This document shows positions 8,000 through 15,724 of a stretch of 24,639 nucleotides of DNA, in pieces. The notes beneath the pieces are model-generated. The model saw only the letters and a program-made list of their open reading frames with translations. It searched no databases and was not told the origin of the DNA. A program made the position numbers and the translations under genes. The stretch is from Erysipelotrichaceae bacterium (GTDB lineage Bacteria; Bacillota_I; Bacilli_A; Erysipelotrichales; Erysipelotrichaceae). The stretch is from positions 1 to 24,639 of the forward strand of contig DMBB01000095.1 in NCBI GenBank assembly GCA_003446295.1. Reading direction: 5' to 3'. How positions within the stretch are numbered: the stretch's first letter is position 1; every line of letters starts with the position of its first letter.

Positions 8000-8401
8000 T
8001 TACATTTCCTCAAACATTCTGTTAACGTTTTTAATGCCGTCAGTGCCTGTCTGTACCAGAGCATCGAAATCATAGACATCAGACAGCCGGTTGCCCAGCT
8101 GTTCTAATACCATCGAAAGATTCATGCCGGCAATCAGCTGTACTTTTTCCGGGTTTTCCAGCAGCAGACAGGACTGGTTATAAGGTGTACCGCCCAGCAG
8201 GTCCACGAAGATGATGACACCTTCCCCGCTGTCCAGTTCTTCTGCTTTCTTTCTGATTTCCGCACCAAATTCTTCTGCGGAATCTGATGCATTCAGGCAC
8301 AGATAGTCATACTGCGGAATTTCTGTACCCATGAATAACTGTGATGTTTCGAACATGCCCTTTGCGAGCGTGCCATGACTTGCGACTAAAATACCTTTCA
8401 T
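8000..8401 (-). CDS. PTS mannose-family EIIA component
   Basis: A 133-residue soluble EIIA domain of the mannose/fructose/sorbose PTS family. It passes phosphate from HPr to EIIB. The phosphorylation site is His9 in MKGILVASHGTLAKG, and FVDLLGGTPYNQS is the other conserved block. It is a separate polypeptide, not fused to EIIB. Ribosome binding site GGAGG lies upstream, with only 4 bases from the YcxB-like gene. It ends just before the ceramidase-like gene, so permease and enzymes are co-expressed. Confidence 0.93.
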   Translation of the reverse strand: MKGILVASHGTLAKGMFETSQLFMGTEIPQYDYLCLNASDSAEEFGAEIRKKAEELDSGEGVIIFVDLLGGTPYNQSCLLLENPEKVQLIAGMNLSMVLEQLGNRLSDVYDFDALVQTGTDGIKNVNRMFEEM

Positions 8402-8405
8402 CTGT

Positions 8406-8897
8406 TTATGCCTCCTGCAGTTCTCTGAGCAGATCTGTTAATGTTTGTTCTTTCTGAAAGAGACGGGAAGGAATGATCACCTGACTGCCGTTGTTCATCA
8501 GCAGTATCATGATCGTTCCGAAGGTTTTGTATCCGGCAACCTGACTGTTTACTTCCTGTCCTTTCTGGCTGACGGTAATATTCCTGCCCTCCAGCCTGAC
8601 GGACATTTCAGGATAATGTCTTTCCGGTGACCTCTCCAGTTTCTTTCTTGCAGTGCCTTCAATGATCCTCCCCACAATGCGTTTGCTGAAGGGGATCCAA
8701 AGAATCAACAGGAGCAGCAATCCCAAATATACATACTTATTTGTCACGCCCGACAGCCTGCATGCCAAGGCCGCAACGGGTACGCTTCCGAAGGTAAACA
8801 ATATGCTTCTGAATTGTACGATTCTGTTTTCTGTTGCCAGACCTGCCAGATATTCCACATAGTCGCTGTCGTTAAGACTGTATCTGTATTTCTGCAT
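8406..8897 (-). CDS. YcxB-like membrane protein inside the PTS operon
   Basis: 163 residues: a short cytosolic N-terminus, two hydrophobic segments (about 32-45 and 55-70, the second LGLLLLLILWIPFSK), then a soluble beta-rich C-terminal domain with ITVSQKGQEVNSQVAGYKTF and GSQVIIPSRLF. That tail pattern fits the YcxB-like domain family, whose function is not established. Its place between EIID and EIIA, with tight spacing and an AGGAG ribosome binding site, is unusual for a mannose-type PTS operon and suggests a role linked to the permease. Domain call by pattern only. Confidence 0.65.
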   Translation of the reverse strand: MQKYRYSLNDSDYVEYLAGLATENRIVQFRSILFTFGSVPVAALACRLSGVTNKYVYLGLLLLLILWIPFSKRIVGRIIEGTARKKLERSPERHYPEMSVRLEGRNITVSQKGQEVNSQVAGYKTFGTIMILLMNNGSQVIIPSRLFQKEQTLTDLLRELQEA

Positions 8898-8925
8898 GAT
8901 TTCTGCTCCTGTTATGATTGATCGA

Positions 8926-9753
8926 TTACATGATATGGAGGAAGTAAGCTGCGATTGCCCAGATGAAGATGAATCCGACCATCTTCAGTGCGCCGATCTG
9001 CTTTTTCTTCATGAGGGAATAGATCAGTACCCATCCCAGCAGAGTTGTAAGGCCCGGGAAAATTCCATCCATGAATCCCTGTACCTGAATATCGCCAAAG
9101 GAGAGACCGAGGTTCAGGTTTGCGGTTGATGCGCAGACGCCGCCGACAACGATGCATCCAACCATGGAGATTGCTTTGACGAAACGATCCTTGAACTCTC
9201 CTTCCAGCAATGTTGTTGCGCCTTCAGCACCGGCATTCATGCCAAGCTTGAACAGCCAGTAGCACAGAGGCCACATAATTGCCCAGAATGCCACCCAGAC
9301 GAAGATCGCGCCAAGACCGGAGCCGTTCTGGCTCAGACCCATACCGATGGAAAGCAGTGTCGGTGTCAGGATACCCTGAACGATCGAGTCTCCGATGCCA
9401 GCGAATGAACCTGCAAGAGCAGCCTTGATGGACTGAATGACCTCGTTGGGGATATCTTCACCCTTTGCACGTTCCATTTCCAGGCCCATGATGATGCCGG
9501 GAACGATCGTCATGTTCGGCTGTGTGTTGTAGAAGACGTTATGATTTGCGACCAGTTCACTCTGCTTATCCTTGTCATCAGGATAGAGTTCCTTGGCAGC
9601 GGAAGCCATCATTTCGATGATGCCTGGCGCCATCATGAAGATCATGGTGAAGCAGGCAATATCACCCCAGAAGTAATGGAACAGAGATTTTGTGATAAAC
9701 TTGCGGTCATTTTTCAGCGCGTCAATGCGCTCAGCGTTGCTTAATGTTGTCAT
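8926..9753 (-). CDS. PTS mannose-family EIID component
   Basis: A 275-residue membrane subunit of a mannose-family permease. The family features visible are the N-terminal SLFHYFWGD segment, NVFYNTQPNMTIVPGIIMGLEMERA, and the AALAGSFAGIGDSIVQGILTPTLLSIGMGLS block characteristic of EIID, then C-terminal membrane segments. With EIIC it forms the translocation channel. Ribosome binding site GAGGAGG; the start lies 2 bases after the EIIC stop. Confidence 0.93.
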   Translation of the reverse strand: MTTLSNAERIDALKNDRKFITKSLFHYFWGDIACFTMIFMMAPGIIEMMASAAKELYPDDKDKQSELVANHNVFYNTQPNMTIVPGIIMGLEMERAKGEDIPNEVIQSIKAALAGSFAGIGDSIVQGILTPTLLSIGMGLSQNGSGLGAIFVWVAFWAIMWPLCYWLFKLGMNAGAEGATTLLEGEFKDRFVKAISMVGCIVVGGVCASTANLNLGLSFGDIQVQGFMDGIFPGLTTLLGWVLIYSLMKKKQIGALKMVGFIFIWAIAAYFLHIM

Positions 9754-9755
9754 GA

Positions 9756-10517
9756 TCAGGCCTCCTCTTCTTCGGTGTTTCTGCCGCTCAGTTCAAAGTA
9801 CAGCAGGGCGATAAATACAGCAGCGATCGTCAGGGAAATGATTGAAAGACCAAGGACCTTGACGAGCATGAAGCCGAACAGCACATATACCAGCTGTGTC
9901 GGTGCGTTTACAAGAGACATCAGCAGCAGGCTGAAACCTACGAGCGGCAGAATCGATGAGAAGACACCGAGTACGCCTGTCAGCCATGCCGGCATATTGT
10001 TTACAAGACTTACCATGACTTCCTGTCCTGCAAGGCAGCCGATGATAACGATCAGGAATGTGAGTACAAACTGAATAACCCAGCCAAGGTAGATACCTTT
10101 CAGTGCTGTATCAACATTTTTATCGTTCAGGGATTTCTGGATCATTCCTACCGGAACCATGTTCATCTGCATTCTGATCTGGATGATGAACTGCTCAACG
10201 ATGCCGAACGGAACTGCCAGGGATACTGCGTATTCAACGTCCATGTTGGATGCGATGCAGATCGGAATGATGAAGTAGAGTGACCAGCTGCAGCTCGGCA
10301 TTGTGGATACACCGCCGATTGCCATAGCTCCTAAGAACATTGCCTGGATCGGCACGCCAATCGCCATTGCCATCGGCATATTTCCCATGATCAGCCCGCA
10401 GAAGAACGCTGCGATCAGAGGTCTTGAATGGATCTGGTTGAACATACCGCCATTCAAAGGAGATGAAGTGACGATTGCCGCTGTAAGTGCCAGCAGTACT
10501 GCCTGTAATACTGTCAT
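9756..10517 (-). CDS. PTS mannose-family EIIC component
   Basis: A 253-residue integral membrane protein with about seven to eight hydrophobic segments and an acidic tail (EEEEA). It shows the family pattern SSPLNGGMFNQIHSRPLIAAFF, then GLIMGNMPMAMAIGVPIQAMFLG. It is the sugar-binding channel subunit that partners EIID. Specificity (mannose, sorbose, amino sugar or other) cannot be told from sequence by eye. GGAGG ribosome binding site; second gene of the operon after EIIB. Confidence 0.93.
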   Translation of the reverse strand: MTVLQAVLLALTAAIVTSSPLNGGMFNQIHSRPLIAAFFCGLIMGNMPMAMAIGVPIQAMFLGAMAIGGVSTMPSCSWSLYFIIPICIASNMDVEYAVSLAVPFGIVEQFIIQIRMQMNMVPVGMIQKSLNDKNVDTALKGIYLGWVIQFVLTFLIVIIGCLAGQEVMVSLVNNMPAWLTGVLGVFSSILPLVGFSLLLMSLVNAPTQLVYVLFGFMLVKVLGLSIISLTIAAVFIALLYFELSGRNTEEEEA

Positions 10518-10542
10518 AATGATTTATCCTCCCTAGTTTCTC

Positions 10543-11025
10543 TCAGAACTTATCTTTGATACTGTCCCATTCCGTGACAGCTGTCTGACCCGGAACCAGG
10601 TTGAAGTAGACATGAACGCCCATGTTTCCAAGTTCTTTGACTGCATCGATCTCTGCTTGCGTGACATGCTGATCTTTTGTAATGTATTTGTCAGCTCCGG
10701 TAGCCTGGACGCTGGCAATGTTCAGTTCTTTCGGTGCGTCCGTGTTTTTGAACAGTTCCAGCATGACGCTCGGCACTCTTGCCAGTACAAGCGTATTGAC
10801 ATCGTTTCCGGCAGCTTCCTGTACCAGCGGAATTGCATCTTCGACTGTAACAGGTGTTGCTTTCATTCCCTTGGGTACTGCAGACTGGAAGATACTGCGA
10901 AGCAGTTTGTTGGTCGCTGTGTAATTGTCGACTACAATGATCTGTTTGATCTGGTGCACTTTGACAAGGACTGTCATGCACTGGCCGTGGATCAGACGGT
11001 CATCAACTCTCATCAGTTTAATCAT
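10543..11025 (-). CDS. PTS mannose-family EIIB component
   Basis: A 160-residue EIIB protein. The phosphorylated residue is His13 in MRVDDRLIHGQCMTV, the hallmark of the mannose/sorbose family. It accepts phosphate from EIIA and phosphorylates the sugar bound by EIIC/EIID. First gene of the eight-gene operon, with a strong AAGGAGA ribosome binding site and a 305-base divergent control region upstream shared with the PucR-type regulator. Confidence 0.93.
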   Translation of the reverse strand: MIKLMRVDDRLIHGQCMTVLVKVHQIKQIIVVDNYTATNKLLRSIFQSAVPKGMKATPVTVEDAIPLVQEAAGNDVNTLVLARVPSVMLELFKNTDAPKELNIASVQATGADKYITKDQHVTQAEIDAVKELGNMGVHVYFNLVPGQTAVTEWDSIKDKF

Positions 11026-11330
11026 GTTTGCTTTCTCCTTTTGACGCTTTCATTATGTCCATTCATAAAAGCGATTACATTGTCTGTAGAAGACAAAAAC
11101 AGGCGGTATGTTTTTTCAAATTTTGAAAACAGGCAGTCACTCTCTTTGAAGCAGGATACAGAAAACCGGAAATTGACCGCCGTCAGATAATCAATGGTAT
11201 ACAGGCCGGTTTTATGATAATCTGAGAAATGTATTTAACTCTTTGGAGATCATGTAAAATACGATTAATCACCGGTTTCGCACATATGAACATTACTGTC
11301 ATGTGAGACTGATGATCAGCGGGAGGAAAT
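11026..11330. promoter_or_regulatory. Divergent control region with three inverted repeats
   Basis: No gene is present in these 305 bases. It contains TTGTCT/AGACAA (11080-11096, 5-base spacer), a perfect 8-1-8 palindrome TTTTCAAATTTTGAAAA (11113-11129), and AAAACCGG (11162-11169) facing CCGGTTTT (11206-11213), with a further ACCGGTTT near 11271. A plausible -10 for the regulator gene is TAAAAT near 11255. I found no convincing sigma-A promoter for the PTS operon, which suggests dependence on an activator such as the divergent regulator. Confidence 0.5.
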
Positions 11331-12515
11331 ATGTCACAATTTGAAACAGAACTTCTGGATCTGCTTGGAAAAGCGCCTTCACTGCAGGACGCGCTGGATC
11401 TGGCAGCCGTTCATTTTCAAAATCCCCTTTGTCTTTATGATGCAAGTTTCCGCATGCATTGTTATTCCTCTACTCCGGCAACAAACAATGAAGATATTCT
11501 GTCTGCTGCTAAAGAAGCACAGTACATTTCCGATCAAATACTGGAAGACATGAAAGATCAGCATACGCTTGAGGCTCTGAAAAAAGGAAAAACGGACATT
11601 TCGGAATTATTCAACGGGTATCATGCAATGCGTCATCCTTTGATGATGGACAATACATTCCTGGGGTTTATCGGACTCTATGATTACAATCATCCCTATC
11701 AGGATACTGATCAGGAAGATCTGAGATCATTGGAAAAGGCTTTGTTTGTGATCTTCCGCTACGAAAACCCAATGGTTTCATCTGATCTGGATACATATAT
11801 TTCATATCTTCGGCAGCTGGTACAGGCAAAAGACCGTGAAGCCGCAAAAACGGTCATGCGCCATAATTACGGCTGTTCCTTTCGTCAGGATAAATACCTG
11901 GTCGTATTCCAGAAAGAAGAGAACTGCATCTACCCGCTGAAACGAATAGCTGCGATGCTGGAAATGAATCCAATGCGTCATTATATAGTCACAGAAAATG
12001 AAAACATCATCATGCTGAATGAAATGGATCATAATAAGCGTCTGAATTCATCCGGTCTGTCATTTATCCGGCAATTCTGTGAGGAAAATCATCTGAGAGC
12101 TGCAATCAGTTATATGTATGATGAAGATGACTTTACACCATGTGCGTACAGACAGTGTCTGCAGCTGCTCTATCACAGTCCGTCAGAGGACAAAGTGATC
12201 GAATTCAGTCAGCATATGACAGATCTTCTGCTGCTTCAGATATCTGAAGCGTATACCCCGGAATTCTATATTCGGCCGGAAATTCTCAGGATCGCACAAT
12301 ACGATAAGAATTACGCGACCGAATATCTCAGGACGATATCCATATATCTCAAAAATCTTGGCAATATGAGAAAAACAGCAGATATACTTCATATTCATTA
12401 CAACACGATCAAGTACAGGATCAATCAGATCGAACAGATCTGCGGCATTGATATCCATAATGATCATGAATTGATGATCCAGCTGTATCTGTCCATTCTT
12501 CTGTTTGAAAAATAA
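11331..12515 (+). CDS. PucR/CdaR-family transcriptional regulator
   Basis: 394 residues. The C-terminus carries the PucR-type helix-turn-helix: IYLKNLGNMRKTADILHIHYNTIKYRINQIEQICG (about 334-368, in the last 60 residues), the diagnostic feature of the family. The N-terminal two thirds is a sensory region with a PFHPL-like YHAMRHPLMMDNTFLGFIGLYD stretch, resembling GAF/CdaR sensing domains. Members usually activate neighbouring catabolic genes in response to a metabolite. The divergent position opposite the PTS operon and upstream of two enzymes makes it the likely local regulator of both sides. GGAGG ribosome binding site, followed by its own terminator. Confidence 0.85.
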   Translation: MSQFETELLDLLGKAPSLQDALDLAAVHFQNPLCLYDASFRMHCYSSTPATNNEDILSAAKEAQYISDQILEDMKDQHTLEALKKGKTDISELFNGYHAMRHPLMMDNTFLGFIGLYDYNHPYQDTDQEDLRSLEKALFVIFRYENPMVSSDLDTYISYLRQLVQAKDREAAKTVMRHNYGCSFRQDKYLVVFQKEENCIYPLKRIAAMLEMNPMRHYIVTENENIIMLNEMDHNKRLNSSGLSFIRQFCEENHLRAAISYMYDEDDFTPCAYRQCLQLLYHSPSEDKVIEFSQHMTDLLLLQISEAYTPEFYIRPEILRIAQYDKNYATEYLRTISIYLKNLGNMRKTADILHIHYNTIKYRINQIEQICGIDIHNDHELMIQLYLSILLFEK

Positions 12516-12523
12516 TCGTTTGT

Positions 12524-12552
12524 CAGGTTCTGAAAAAAGAACCTGTCTTTTT
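12524..12552 (+). terminator. Terminator after the PucR/CdaR-type gene
   Basis: Stem CAGGTTC (12524-12530) and GAACCTG (12539-12545) with an A-rich loop, followed by TCTTTTTT. It separates the regulator from the following enzyme genes, which may need read-through or their own promoter. Confidence 0.8.
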
Positions 12553-12616
12553 TATCTTTTTCTGATAAAGACATCTGCCGGCAAATTCAGGAGAATAAAT
12601 CCAGGAGGCCTACAAC

Positions 12617-13573
12617 ATGTACGATAAAGAAATACAATTCAATCAGTGCTGTCTGAACGGAAGAATCGTAATGCCGCCAATGGCAACAAATAAAAGTATT
12701 GATGGAACCATTAATGAATCGCTGTGTATGTATTATGCAGAAAGATCGATGAATCCTCACGTGAACCTGATCATAACAGAGCACGCATTTGTCTGTACCA
12801 GCGGGAAAGCATCAAAAGGTCAGATTTCCGCGCAGGAAGATTCCTGCATTCAGGGATACAGGAAGATCGCATCAATGGTGCATTACAACAGTAAAGCAAA
12901 GATCTTTGCACAGATCTCACACGCCGGAGGAAATGCAAACGTGAATGCCAACGGCGGGGTTCTATATGCGCCATCCGAATATATTTACAAAGGGAACCAG
13001 GCCCGGGAAATAACTCACGAACAGATGGATTATATTAAAAATCAGTTTGCTGAAGCCGCTGCCAGAATTAAAAAGGCAGGCTTTGACGGGGTTGAAATTC
13101 ATGGGGCTCACGGCTATCTGCTGAACCAGTTTTTCTCACCGCTGACCAATCACCGCACAGATGAATATGGTCCTCAGTCGATCAGCAATCGTATGAGATA
13201 TATCACTGAAGTAGTTAAAACTGTTCGTCAGGCTGTAGGAAATGACTTCGCAATCTCATATCGTTTCGGCGGCGAAGACTATACGGCGGGCGGAAGCACA
13301 CTGGAAGATGCTGTTGCCGGAGCAAAACTGCTCGAACAGGCCGGCGTTGATCTGATCAGCGTCAGCGGCGGTATTTTAGGAACCACCCGTAAACACCATG
13401 ATGAACCGGGATACTTCTCCGATCAGTCAGAAGCCATCAAAAAAGCAGTACAGATCCCTGTACTGTTAACCGGCGGAGTCAAAAACATTGAGCAGGCCGA
13501 TATATTATTGAAAGAAGAAAAAGCAGATCTGATTGGAATAGGCAGAGCTTTGCTCGTCAATCCGAATTTATAA
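12617..13573 (+). CDS. Stand-alone old-yellow-enzyme NADH:flavin oxidoreductase, short C-terminus
   Basis: 318 residues holding only the FMN-binding TIM barrel. It has VMPPMATNKS at the start, IFAQISHAGG in the middle, EIHGAHGYLLNQFFSPLTNHRTDEYG (histidines about 162 and 165), and GIGRALLVNPNL at the end. It resembles the first half of the 636-residue enzyme encoded at 3987-5897 but lacks the Fe-S cysteines and the FAD/NAD domains. It also stops right after the phosphate-binding GRALL segment, so it lacks the last 20-30 residues of typical members. The reading frame is intact and the next gene follows at 19 bases. Reductase for an activated C=C bond is likely; substrate unknown. Ribosome binding site AGGAGG. 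Confidence 0.88.
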   Translation: MYDKEIQFNQCCLNGRIVMPPMATNKSIDGTINESLCMYYAERSMNPHVNLIITEHAFVCTSGKASKGQISAQEDSCIQGYRKIASMVHYNSKAKIFAQISHAGGNANVNANGGVLYAPSEYIYKGNQAREITHEQMDYIKNQFAEAAARIKKAGFDGVEIHGAHGYLLNQFFSPLTNHRTDEYGPQSISNRMRYITEVVKTVRQAVGNDFAISYRFGGEDYTAGGSTLEDAVAGAKLLEQAGVDLISVSGGILGTTRKHHDEPGYFSDQSEAIKKAVQIPVLLTGGVKNIEQADILLKEEKADLIGIGRALLVNPNL

Positions 13574-13592
13574 GAAGAAAGAAGGTAAAGAA

Positions 13593-14396
13593 ATGAAATT
13601 ACTTGTACAAGGAGATGACTTCGGTTTCACAAAAGCAGTCACATACGGAATCATAGATGCTGTCGAAAATGGTGTGCTGCGCAACACAGGCTTGTTTTCA
13701 AATATGCCTTCAGCTGAGCTGGCAGCTTCTTTTATAAAAGATCATCCTGCAGTCTGCTTTGGCATTGATTTCAATCTTGTATCAGGGCCGCCTGTATCAG
13801 ACCCAAAGGATATTCCTCATCTGGTCGATGAAAACGGTGACTTTATCCGTTCCGGTGTGCGTGTGCGTGATCCCCGGTGGCAAAGCGAAGAAGGACGCAG
13901 AGAAATGTTCCCATGGGAAGAAACATACAGAGAAATCAAAGCACAATATGATCGTTTTATTGAACTGACCGGAAAGAAACCGGGTTATCTGCATGGACAT
14001 TCAATTATACATGAACATTATACAGAAGCGATCCGCAAACTCAGTGCTGATGAAGGCATCCCTTATTCATCAGATATTCAGAAACAATATCATTTCTGCA
14101 GTCCGAGAATGATGAAAGCCGTATCCTCCAAAGCATCTCAGAATAAGATCTTTGATCCGGCAGAACAGCTGGCAAAAGATCCGCTGAAAGATATTCAGGA
14201 GCTGGCAGAAAAGCTGCTTTCGGAAGAATATGTCTGTATCGGCGGTCATCCCGGGTTTGTGGACGGAGATCTGCTGGATCTGACGACTTTATCTCTGGAA
14301 AGAGTTCGTGACCATCAAATGATGACATCTGACTGGATCAAGCAATGGATCAGGGACAACGATATCGAACTGATAACATATTACGATCTGTACTGA
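13593..14396 (+). CDS. ChbG/YdjC-type carbohydrate deacetylase with an altered metal site
   Basis: 267 residues. The opening VQGDDFGFTKAVTYGIIDA matches the NADDFG start of the family, which removes acetyl groups from chito-oligosaccharides. HGHSIIH (about 134-140) supplies the later histidines and GGHPGF the C-terminal motif. At the usual G-x-H metal position this protein reads FGIDFNLVSG, with Asp59 in place of His. Either the metal site is modified or the substrate differs. It is the last gene on this strand before a strong hairpin, and is presumably transcribed with the OYE gene 19 bases upstream. Ribosome binding site AAGG. Confidence 0.82.
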   Translation: MKLLVQGDDFGFTKAVTYGIIDAVENGVLRNTGLFSNMPSAELAASFIKDHPAVCFGIDFNLVSGPPVSDPKDIPHLVDENGDFIRSGVRVRDPRWQSEEGRREMFPWEETYREIKAQYDRFIELTGKKPGYLHGHSIIHEHYTEAIRKLSADEGIPYSSDIQKQYHFCSPRMMKAVSSKASQNKIFDPAEQLAKDPLKDIQELAEKLLSEEYVCIGGHPGFVDGDLLDLTTLSLERVRDHQMMTSDWIKQWIRDNDIELITYYDLY

Positions 14397-14399
14397 TTC

Positions 14400-14429
14400 T
14401 TATAAAACGACTCCCGTACCGGGAGTCGT
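14400..14429 (-). terminator. Terminator between convergent deacetylase and enolase-superfamily genes
   Basis: Perfect 10-bp stem ACGACTCCCG/CGGGAGTCGT with a 3-base loop (14407-14429). The U-tract (TTTTATA) is on the minus strand, so it is a full terminator for the enolase-superfamily operon. On the plus strand it lies 10 bases past the deacetylase stop and may serve that transcript too. Confidence 0.8.
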
Positions 14430-14466
14430 CTTCAGATTGACTTTGTATCTTGCTGTACTGTTCGCA

Positions 14467-15546
14467 TCATCCGACACGGTATGGTGCCAGTACTTCCCGG
14501 TTGATATCCAGGCCTGCCCCGGGTGCTTCTCCCGGAGAAACAGTTCCTGTTTCCGGATCAAAATGAAGCGGATGAACAAAGGATTCGTAGATCTTAGCGT
14601 CATACTGAGGCGGATAGAATTCTGCCATAATGACACCCGGAACAGCACAATCCAGGTGAACATGTACCTGCTGCTGGCCGTGCGGACTCATGGCAATGTT
14701 ATGAGCCTCTGCGTAGCCTGCGATCTTCAGATATTGCGTGATGCCGCCAAGCGAACAGGCATCCGGATTCAGGATCTGCGGGTGTGCCTGATCGATCAGG
14801 TCACGGAAACCGTAGATCGTATATTCATTTTCTCCGGTTGCCAAAGGGATCCTGCTGTGTTCTGCAAAGTATTTCATCCCTTCATAGTCTTCCTGCATGA
14901 CAGGCTCTTCAAACCAGTAAGGATGATATTCTTCGATCATACGGCTGAATTCCAGCGCTTCATATGCCCTGTATGCACAGTTGGCGTCTACCATCAGACG
15001 GACATTGTCTCCGATGACTTCGCGGACAGCTTTTACTCTCTTCGCGTCTTCTTCAAGGCTCAGGACACCGACCTTTATCTTGACGTTCTTAATGCCCCAG
15101 CTGAGATATTCTTCCATCTCAGCCTGCAGTTCGGGAATTCCTTTGCCTTCTGCATAATATCCGCCGGCAATATAGCAGGGAACGCTGTCCCTGTATCCGC
15201 CGAGAAGCTTGTACAGCGGAATGCCTGAGACCTTGGAGCGGATATCCCACAGGGCAATATCCAGAGCGGAGATGCTGCGGGTGGAAATACTCTTTCTGCC
15301 GAGGAATTTGGGAACGTACATCTTTTCAAACAGGCGTTCCACATTCAGGGGATCTTCCCCGATCAAGAACGGCTTCAGATAGTCTACATAATCCACACTG
15401 TAGCTTGTTCCGTATCCGGTAATTCCCTCATCTGTCTCAATGACTGCCAGGTTCAGTTCGTTATGCGTAAAGATGTGCTTTCCGTTCTGGATCGGCTTTT
15501 CTTTCGGCCAGCGGTAATGTTCCTTATAAACATTCGTGATCTTCAT
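14467..15546 (-). CDS. Mandelate racemase/muconate lactonizing enzyme family protein (enolase superfamily)
   Basis: 359 residues, normal length. The N-terminal capping domain (1-120) is followed by the barrel with KIK (Lys156, Lys158) and metal ligands Asp187 (MVDAN), Glu213 (WFEEP) and Glu239 (TGEN), each 26 residues apart as in mandelate racemase. A catalytic His289 lies in SPHG, after NPDACSLGG. This K-x-K plus His arrangement is that of the mandelate-racemase subgroup, mostly sugar-acid dehydratases or epimerases. Operon partners are an aconitase-type dehydratase pair, so the pathway probably handles a hydroxy or sugar acid. Weak AAGGA ribosome binding site that overlaps the end of the small ORF upstream. 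Confidence 0.9.
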   Translation of the reverse strand: MKITNVYKEHYRWPKEKPIQNGKHIFTHNELNLAVIETDEGITGYGTSYSVDYVDYLKPFLIGEDPLNVERLFEKMYVPKFLGRKSISTRSISALDIALWDIRSKVSGIPLYKLLGGYRDSVPCYIAGGYYAEGKGIPELQAEMEEYLSWGIKNVKIKVGVLSLEEDAKRVKAVREVIGDNVRLMVDANCAYRAYEALEFSRMIEEYHPYWFEEPVMQEDYEGMKYFAEHSRIPLATGENEYTIYGFRDLIDQAHPQILNPDACSLGGITQYLKIAGYAEAHNIAMSPHGQQQVHVHLDCAVPGVIMAEFYPPQYDAKIYESFVHPLHFDPETGTVSPGEAPGAGLDINREVLAPYRVG

Positions 15547-15564
15547 TGCTAATACATCCTTTCC

Positions 15565-15702
15565 TTAATAAGGCTGTTCATTAACATATATTTTATTATT
15601 CAGGCAGGTATATCTGACATGAAGCCGTTCATGATATGTTCTCTTTGTTCCTTCAGAGTCCTCATATACGAACTCACATTGAAACCGCAATGATATATTC
15701 AT
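15565..15702 (-). CDS. Small protein of about 45 residues, unrecognised
   Basis: An open frame between the dehydratase small subunit and the enolase-superfamily gene, 22 bases after one and 18 before the other. The translation begins MNISLRFQCEFVYED and ends NNKIYVNEQPY. It is rich in alternating hydrophobic and polar residues (three likely beta strands), with two Cys and many aromatic residues. An alternative ATG at 15714 adds MSGI. Neither start has a clear Shine-Dalgarno, which is the main doubt. It fills a 178-base gap that would otherwise be empty inside an operon. It could be a genuine small protein or the tail of a decayed larger one. Confidence 0.45.
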   Translation of the reverse strand: MNISLRFQCEFVYEDSEGTKRTYHERLHVRYTCLNNKIYVNEQPY

Positions 15703-15724
15703 AATCCCGGACATTCAAATATAT

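Noticed and set aside
14437..15228. 263-codon plus-strand frame opposite the enolase-superfamily gene
   Set aside because: Antisense shadow of a gene with all catalytic residues; composition is not protein-like.
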